Program-made: the position numbers and the translations under genes
Assembly: GCF_008086345.1 (NCBI RefSeq)
Contig: NZ_CP043006.1
Coordinates: 4,276,032-4,340,031 of the forward strand
From: Chitinophaga sp. XS-30
GTDB taxonomy: Bacteria; Bacteroidota; Bacteroidia; Chitinophagales; Chitinophagaceae
Direction of reading: 5' to 3'
Length of the DNA: 64,000 nt
Shown here: positions 57,993 through 64,000 of the stretch, one piece after another
Position numbering within the stretch: the stretch's first letter is position 1
How the letters are laid out: each line of letters begins with the position of its first letter
The notes under the pieces: generated by a model
Told to the model about the DNA's origin: nothing
The model's database searches: none
What the model saw: the letters and a program-made list of their open reading frames with translations, nothing else

Positions 57993-60900
57993 ATGAAACG
58001 ATTTTTACACCTCCTGCTTTTGCTCCCGTTATGGCTGCTGTCTGGTACTGCCGGGGCGCAAACTACCCTTGATCCAAGCGATCCTATCGTCATCTACAAC
58101 TCCAGCAATCCCCCTGTTGAGCCGCAATGGGGTACGATCGGCAAGTGGGTAAAGACCAACAGGATGAGCTGGACGACGACCTCTTACAAGGCGTACATCT
58201 ACAAGGGTATGTGTTTCCGGCTTAAATTCCCGAAAACGTACCAGCATGGTGTGTCCGATGGAAAAAAGTATCCTGTCTACCTGTTCTTTCACGGGCTGGG
58301 TGAGAAAGGAACGATCTATGACAATGAATTCCAGTTGTTGCACGGCGGCAAGAAATTCAGCGACCTGGTGGATAACGGCACCTTTGATGGTTTCCTGATC
58401 TACCCGCAAAGTAAAGGCCTCTGGGGCAACAGTGAGTATGATAACGTGAAGGAACTGCTGGATTCCATGGCTACCTTTACGAAAGCAGACCTGGACCGTG
58501 TGTATGTAAACGGTCTTTCGTCAGGCGGACAGGGAACATGGGCATGGACTATGCGTTATCCCCAGCTGACCGCGGCGTCTTTACCCATGAGTGCTGCATC
58601 CCTGGATTACATCAACAGCATCAATACTTATAAATTCCTGCCCATGTGGCTGTTCCAGGGTGGCCAGGATGGCAACCCTGCCCCTTATACTACAGACCAG
58701 GTAGTGGCAGCCATCAATAACGCGGGAGGTAATCTGAAGTTCTCCTTCTATCCAACTGCCACACACGACAGCTGGACCCGTGCATGGCAGGAAGCGGACT
58801 TTGTACCCTTCATGCTCCGGGCCAACAGGCTCAAACCCTGGCCGCTGCATGGCGACAGCCTGATCTGCCCCGGTACAAGCGTAACGATCGGTATTTCTCC
58901 AGGCTTTTCAAATTATGAATGGCGGAAAGATGGCGTAGCCATCCCCGGCAATACCAACCAGGTTGTGGTAAACACTCCCGGGGCATACAGCGTCAGAGCG
59001 CTCTCCAATCATGGATGGACCGGCTGGTCTCCCGTTCCGCTGAACATTGCCTACAAGCCCAATACATCGGCACCGGTAATCACTACCTCCGGGCTCGCAT
59101 CGAATGTAATACCGGCGCCAGACGGCAGTACCAGTGTTAATCTGACTGTACCCGCAGGCCTTGAACAATATGAATGGAAACGGGCGGGGTATGCACCTGT
59201 GATCGGCACAGGTAACAGCATTACTGCTTCTACTCCCGGAAAATATACCGTTCGTGTACTCGCAGCAGACTCCTGCATCAGCGAATCCTCCGATACCTTC
59301 CTTATCGTGAATGCCAATGGTATCAACGGTCCTGATGCTATCAGCGGACTGATCGTTTCAGGTTTCACCCAAACATCTGTCACCCTCAGTTGGGCACAAA
59401 GCCAGGCGCCTGCGCATAATGAGAAATTCTTTGAAGTGTACCGCGGTACACAGCCCGGCGGGCCTTATGTACTTGTTGCCAAAGTAGCTGCGGATGCAAC
59501 CGGTTATACAGATGAAGGCCTGTTTCCCGACAGCAGCTACTATTACAAGGTACGCCCGGTAAATGATAATGCCGCTGCGCCGGTATCCGCAGAGGTTAAA
59601 GGCACCACTACGGCTGATAATGCTACTCCTGCAGCGCCAACCGGTCTTGCCGCCAGCTATATCACCACCAACTCATTCATCATTTCCTGGAATGCTGCAA
59701 CAGATGATGCCGGTATCGGCGGATATGATGTTTATGTGAATGGCGCGTTGCAAGACTCTACAGGCGCAGCTACGCTCCGGGACACCATTACCGGCCTTAC
59801 TGCCAACACGCCCAATACCGTGTACATTAAAGCGAAAGACGTTACCGGCAAAGTATCTACTGCCAGCAGTCAGCTGACTGTAGTGACCAAACGCGGGCAA
59901 CTCGCCTATAAATATTATAAATACTCAGGAACCTGGAACAGTCTTCCTAACTTTGCGAACCTCACTCCTACTGAGACCGGAAGGTCGGCTACTCCCGATA
60001 TTTCAGCAAGGCCGAACGGCGTGACCACCAAGTATGGCTTCCTGTGGACAGGATATATTCACATTCCGGTTGCCGGCACCTATATTTTTGAAACCAACTC
60101 AGATGACGGCAGCAAGTTGTATTTCAATATGCCCTACAGCCACAGCGCCACCGCTACCGTTAATAACGACGGAAATCATGGCGCTCAGTACCGCAGCGGT
60201 ACAGTGACCGTAGCAGAGGCCGGGGTGTACCCGATCGCCGTTACCTTCTACCAGGGCACCGGAGGCCACTCTCTGGGTGTGTACTGGACCAATGCAGCGG
60301 TAGGTGCAACCACCCGCCAGCTCATTCCTGCCCAGTATTACATGGATGACCCGGGCGTAACCGGCACCAACCCGGCAGCCCCCACTACACTCGCTGCCAG
60401 CACTGTGAACCACAGCAAGATCAGTCTGACGTGGACGGATAATAGCAACAATGAAACCGGTTTCGAGATCTACCGCGGCCTGAGTGCAGCCGGAACATTC
60501 GAAATCGTTGCTACTGCCGCCGCCAATGCAACAGCATTTACAGATTCATTGCTGGATGCGTCCACAACTTACTATTATAAAGTACGGGCTATCGGAGCCG
60601 CCGGCGAATCCGCCTACGGCAATACGGCCAATGCAACAACGAACCCGCTGCCTACGCCTCCGGCAACACCCTTCAACCTTTCCGCTACCCCGCTGTCTGT
60701 TTCTGCCATCAGCCTTACATGGTCTGATACCGCAAACAACGAAAGCGGATTTGAAATATATCGCAGTTTTGCTCCAAGTGGCTTCACCCTCCTCCATACA
60801 ATAGGTGCCGTAACCAACGGAACAGGAGCTTACACAGACTCCACCCTGGTAGCCAACACCCTGGCCTACTACCGGATCCGTGCAATAGGGGAAGGCGGAA

Positions 60901-63900
60901 CTTCCGGCTATGCTGCGTACGACAGTGCGAGAACGCTGACCAATCCCCCTGTAATATCCCCCATCAGCAGCCAGACCGTACGGTATGGTACAACGGTGAA
61001 TATACCGGTGGTAGCAACGGATGAAGATAATGATCCGATCACGTACAGCCTCCTGAACGCACCTGCCTTCATATCTGTATCAGCAGCTCCGGGAAACGTT
61101 CACCTGGTGGTGTCTCCGGCTTCCAATGAGCAGGGCACTTATAATAATATCGGTGTGATTGCCAAGGACATCTATGATGGTGCAGATACTGCATATTTCG
61201 ATCTTGTGGTGAATGACAATTATGCGCCCGTGATCACTCCGATGGAAGCGTTCAATGTGAATGAAGGTGCTTCCGATACCGTGAAGATCACGGTAACAGA
61301 TCAGAACCCGGGTGAATCCTTTACCTGGTCTGCGATCGACCTGCCTGCTTTCGTAACGCTCTCCAGCCAGAACGATACAGCGTTGCTGGTTATTGAGCCT
61401 GGCTACAGCGCATCCGGTACTTATAATATAAAAGTTGGCGTAACTGATAACCGCGGCGGGATAACAGAGCATACCTTTACATTGAATGTAACGGACATGC
61501 CTACACCGGATTATAAATTGTTCCTGAACTTCCGGTTGAACCAGGATGCACCGGCGCCGTGGAACAATATTGCGGACAAGGTGACCAACAATCTCCTCAA
61601 CGAAAACGGTGAAGTGACGACTGTTGGCCTCGAATTCACCGACTGGTGGTGGGCTGCAGGTGTAGAAGGCGCTACAACTTACAATAACAGTGGTGTTTAC
61701 CCGGATGCTGTGATCAGCCAGTATATCTACTTCGGTACACTGGAAGGCTTCTTTAGCGGAGCTACTACGATGAACGGCAAGCTGACCGGCCTGGAAACAA
61801 ACCGGCCGTACAGCATCAGGTTCTTCTCCAGCAGCAAATGGTGGGCCCCGCAACCGGATAACGGCAGTACGGTATTTACCATCAACGGTGTAAGCAAAAC
61901 ACTGTATGCACATAATAACAGTTCCAACACTGTCATCTTTGAAAATCTGATGGCTGATACCAACGGCGAGATCAGCTTTGTGCTGAGCCTCCCTCCCGGC
62001 GGCCAGGTAGGATATCTGAATGCCATGGAAGTGAATGCCGGTGGTGCTGGCACACCGCCTGTGAACCGTAAACCGGAGATCACCGCCATCGCAGATAAAT
62101 CCGTACAATCCGGCACTACGACCTCCATCCCGATCAGCGCGACCGATCCGGACGGAGATGTACTCACTTACAGCACCGAAAACCTTCCGTCGTTCGTTAC
62201 GCTGGTACAGTCTCAGGGTAACGTATCCCTGACCGTAGCACCGGGTCTGACCGATGAGGGTGTTTATAATGATATCCGTGTGATCGCCACCGATGCGGGT
62301 AGCCTGAGCGACACTGCCAGCTTTAATCTGGAAGTAACCAGCGCCCCGCCGCCGACAGCGGACTATAAACTGATGCTGAATTTCAGGCTGAATGCAGATG
62401 CTCCTGCCCCCTGGAACAACATTGCTGAAAAGGAGACCAATGACCTGAAAGACGAGGATGGCAATACCACAAGTGTGTCGCTTATATTCGACTCATGGTG
62501 GTGGGCATCCGGTGTTGAAGGCGCCACAACCTACAATAACAGCGGCGTGTATCCGGATGCGGTGATCAGCCAGTATATGTATTTCGGCTCACTGCCGGGA
62601 TTCTTCAACGGTGCCCTTACCATGCCGGGCAAACTCACCGGGCTGGATGCCACCAAATCTTACAGCATCAAATTCTTCTCCAGCAGCAAATGGTGGGCGC
62701 CACAGCCGGATAATGGAAGCACCATATTTACCATTAACGGTGTAAGCAAAACGCTGTACTCACACAACAACAGCACCAATACAGTAGAATTCACCAACCT
62801 GACACCTGATACGAACGGCGAGATATCCTTCGTACTCAGCCTTCCGGAAGGCGGCCAGGTAGGCTACCTGAATGCCATGGAGGTGACAGCGGGAGAAGGT
62901 GGTCCGGTTGAACCGCCGGTAAACCGGGCCCCTGTGATCAGCGCTATCGGCAACCAGGCTGTACAGGCTGGCACTACCGGCAGCATCCAGATCAGCGCTA
63001 CCGACCCTGATGGCGACATGCTCACTTACAGCACCGAAAATCTTCCGTCATTCGTAACCCTGGTGCAATCTCAGGGGAACGTGTCTCTCAGTGTGGCACC
63101 TGGCCTGGCCGATGAAGGCGTTTATTCCGGTCTCCGCGTGATTGCCAAAGATCAGGGCGACCTGGCTGACACAGCAACGTTCGACCTTGAGATCACCGGT
63201 ACACCGCCACCTGCGCCGGATTATAAACTGATGCTCAATTTCAGGCTGAATGCAGATGCTCCTGCCCCCTGGAACAATATCGCTGAAAAAGTGACCAATA
63301 ACCTGAAAGACGATCAGGGGCAGACCACCGGGGTATCGCTGGTATTTGACTCATGGTGGTGGGCTGCCGGCATTGAAGGCGCCACAACCTATAATAACAG
63401 CGGCGTGTACCCGGATGCAGTCATCAGCCAGTACATGTACTTCGGCTCACTGCCAGGGTTCTTCAATGGCGCACTCACCATGCCGGGCAAACTTACCGGT
63501 CTGGATGCAGCTAAAACTTACAGCATCAAATTCTTCTCCAGCAGCAAGTGGTGGGCGCCGCAACCGGATAACGGAAGCACAGTATTCACCATCGGTGGAG
63601 TAAGCCAGACGCTTTACGCCCATAACAACAGCGCCAATACCATTGAGTTTACAGACCTGGTGCCGGATGAGAACGGCGAGATATCCTTCGTACTCAGCCT
63701 GCCGGAAGGCGGCCAGGTAGGTTATCTGAATGCCATGGAAGTGAATGCTACCTCCGGCGAACAACTGGATAATAATGCCCTGATGATCAGCAGCCCCACA
63801 CAGGCAACAAAAGCTGATCCGCTGTCCGCAGAAAACGACGGTATCCGGATGCTCGCCTACCCGAATCCGTTCTCGAACCTCCTGGCAGTGGATGTAGAGC

Positions 63901-64000
63901 TGAAACGGGCTGGCAATGTGAAACTGGAGATCGTGGATATGACCGGCAGACTGGTGTACACGGAAAACAGGTCAGATATGCCTGCAGGCAAATCTACCAT
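57993..64000 (+). CDS. giant secreted multidomain esterase, T9SS cargo (cut by window end)
   Basis: At least 2002 residues, open at the right edge. Order: signal peptide (cleavage at T-A-G-A-Q, about 23); esterase (about 60-290) with F-F-H-G-L-G-E, nucleophile G-L-S-S-G-G (S176) and H in T-H-D-S-W. Then come two Ig-like segments (Y-E-W-R-K-D-G; Y-E-W-K-R-A-G), two Fn3 domains, a PA14-like domain (G-Y-I-H-I-P-V-A-G-T-Y-I-F), two more Fn3 (G-F-E-I-Y-R), and cadherin/Ig-like domains. Three copies of a Trp-rich module (from residues 1173, 1457, 1743) are separated by Ig-like spacers. The last 50 residues (A-Y-P-N-P-F-S-N through V-D-M-T-G-R-L-V-Y) begin a type A T9SS sorting domain, so only a few dozen residues are missing. 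PA14 and Fn3 suggest glycan binding; the substrate is unknown. Confidence 0.9.
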   Translation, partial: MKRFLHLLLLLPLWLLSGTAGAQTTLDPSDPIVIYNSSNPPVEPQWGTIGKWVKTNRMSWTTTSYKAYIYKGMCFRLKFPKTYQHGVSDGKKYPVYLFFHGLGEKGTIYDNEFQLLHGGKKFSDLVDNGTFDGFLIYPQSKGLWGNSEYDNVKELLDSMATFTKADLDRVYVNGLSSGGQGTWAWTMRYPQLTAASLPMSAASLDYINSINTYKFLPMWLFQGGQDGNPAPYTTDQVVAAINNAGGNLKFSFYPTATHDSWTRAWQEADFVPFMLRANRLKPWPLHGDSLICPGTSVTIGISPGFSNYEWRKDGVAIPGNTNQVVVNTPGAYSVRALSNHGWTGWSPVPLNIAYKPNTSAPVITTSGLASNVIPAPDGSTSVNLTVPAGLEQYEWKRAGYAPVIGTGNSITASTPGKYTVRVLAADSCISESSDTFLIVNANGINGPDAISGLIVSGFTQTSVTLSWAQSQAPAHNEKFFEVYRGTQPGGPYVLVAKVAADATGYTDEGLFPDSSYYYKVRPVNDNAAAPVSAEVKGTTTADNATPAAPTGLAASYITTNSFIISWNAATDDAGIGGYDVYVNGALQDSTGAATLRDTITGLTANTPNTVYIKAKDVTGKVSTASSQLTVVTKRGQLAYKYYKYSGTWNSLPNFANLTPTETGRSATPDISARPNGVTTKYGFLWTGYIHIPVAGTYIFETNSDDGSKLYFNMPYSHSATATVNNDGNHGAQYRSGTVTVAEAGVYPIAVTFYQGTGGHSLGVYWTNAAVGATTRQLIPAQYYMDDPGVTGTNPAAPTTLAASTVNHSKISLTWTDNSNNETGFEIYRGLSAAGTFEIVATAAANATAFTDSLLDASTTYYYKVRAIGAAGESAYGNTANATTNPLPTPPATPFNLSATPLSVSAISLTWSDTANNESGFEIYRSFAPSGFTLLHTIGAVTNGTGAYTDSTLVANTLAYYRIRAIGEGGTSGYAAYDSARTLTNPPVISPISSQTVRYGTTVNIPVVATDEDNDPITYSLLNAPAFISVSAAPGNVHLVVSPASNEQGTYNNIGVIAKDIYDGADTAYFDLVVNDNYAPVITPMEAFNVNEGASDTVKITVTDQNPGESFTWSAIDLPAFVTLSSQNDTALLVIEPGYSASGTYNIKVGVTDNRGGITEHTFTLNVTDMPTPDYKLFLNFRLNQDAPAPWNNIADKVTNNLLNENGEVTTVGLEFTDWWWAAGVEGATTYNNSGVYPDAVISQYIYFGTLEGFFSGATTMNGKLTGLETNRPYSIRFFSSSKWWAPQPDNGSTVFTINGVSKTLYAHNNSSNTVIFENLMADTNGEISFVLSLPPGGQVGYLNAMEVNAGGAGTPPVNRKPEITAIADKSVQSGTTTSIPISATDPDGDVLTYSTENLPSFVTLVQSQGNVSLTVAPGLTDEGVYNDIRVIATDAGSLSDTASFNLEVTSAPPPTADYKLMLNFRLNADAPAPWNNIAEKETNDLKDEDGNTTSVSLIFDSWWWASGVEGATTYNNSGVYPDAVISQYMYFGSLPGFFNGALTMPGKLTGLDATKSYSIKFFSSSKWWAPQPDNGSTIFTINGVSKTLYSHNNSTNTVEFTNLTPDTNGEISFVLSLPEGGQVGYLNAMEVTAGEGGPVEPPVNRAPVISAIGNQAVQAGTTGSIQISATDPDGDMLTYSTENLPSFVTLVQSQGNVSLSVAPGLADEGVYSGLRVIAKDQGDLADTATFDLEITGTPPPAPDYKLMLNFRLNADAPAPWNNIAEKVTNNLKDDQGQTTGVSLVFDSWWWAAGIEGATTYNNSGVYPDAVISQYMYFGSLPGFFNGALTMPGKLTGLDAAKTYSIKFFSSSKWWAPQPDNGSTVFTIGGVSQTLYAHNNSANTIEFTDLVPDENGEISFVLSLPEGGQVGYLNAMEVNATSGEQLDNNALMISSPTQATKADPLSAENDGIRMLAYPNPFSNLLAVDVELKRAGNVKLEIVDMTGRLVYTENRSDMPAGKST
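61509..63750 (+). repeat. three tandem 852-858-base coding repeats
   Basis: Modules begin at 61509, 62361 and 63219, each about 176 residues plus a roughly 105-residue Ig-like spacer (the third is followed directly by the tail). Copies 2 and 3 are much closer to each other in DNA than to copy 1. Shared marks are D-A-P-A-P-W-N-N, W-W-W-A, G-A-T-T-Y-N-N-S-G-V-Y-P-D-A-V-I, S-S-S-K-W-W-A-P-Q-P-D-N-G-S-T and G-Q-V-G-Y-L-N-A-M-E-V. Confidence 0.9.

Noticed and set aside
61080..62108. Minus-strand open frame of 342 codons inside the giant T9SS protein
   Set aside because: The plus-strand frame is continuous and encodes recognisable repeated modules; similar antisense frames recur in each repeat copy, as expected for a shadow.

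Overview
The window reads as a piece of a Bacteroidota chromosome, most likely from the Chitinophagaceae (Chitinophaga-like). The evidence is three SusC/TonB-type outer-membrane receptors, two SusD lipoproteins, FecR-type anti-sigma signalling, DUF5686 and DUF4349 proteins, type IX secretion (T9SS) sorting domains on giant secreted proteins, and repeated TAnnTTTG promoter boxes, some with a TTG or TTTG box 19-20 bases upstream. The genus call is inference. No tRNA, rRNA, CRISPR array or intact insertion sequence was seen.

Region 1 (1-8972): an AraC-type regulator, then an ECF sigma factor, a FecR anti-sigma factor, a SusC with an N-terminal STN signalling domain, a SusD, and a TlpA-like thioredoxin. 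The run ends at a strong intrinsic terminator and looks like one trans-envelope-regulated uptake operon. Region 2 (9000-13680): an ECF41-type sigma factor with its carboxymuconolactone-decarboxylase partner and an apparent ECF41 promoter between them, a DinB protein, a DUF4349 lipoprotein, and a two-gene cytoskeletal unit. In that unit an actin-like protein has its phosphate-1 motif at the C-terminus instead of the N-terminus, and a bactofilin gene follows one base later. Region 3 (13745-25276): a GH36-like glycosidase, a LytS/LytTR two-component pair, trhO behind a palindromic operator, a DUF5686 protein, and methionine/sulfur genes (metZ, OsmC, divergent metX).

Region 4 (25452-38845): an orphan TonB receptor, ychF, an SpmA-SpmB fusion with a YeiH-type transporter, a compact 112-base three-way-junction inverted repeat, a second SusC/SusD pair, and a GNAT-nitrilase fusion with a thiamine-binding-type protein. 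Region 5 (38909-57657): a surface polysaccharide cluster. It has glycosyltransferases, a flippase, a hexapeptide acyltransferase, methyltransferases, an asparagine synthase, a phosphoglycosyl transferase with a degenerate receiver domain, and a stand-alone receiver next to it. No Wzy polymerase, Wza or Wzc is visible.

The polysaccharide cluster encloses one giant secreted hydrolase (41710-45912: esterase, beta-helix, six PKD domains, T9SS tail) and is followed by another (57993 to beyond the window end: esterase, Ig, Fn3, PA14, three copies of a Trp-rich module, T9SS tail). I infer that these act on, or are displayed with, the exopolysaccharide. The most unusual item is the actin-like/bactofilin pair at 12157-13654. 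The ECF41 circuit, the 32198-32309 structured repeat and the 61509-63750 modules come next.
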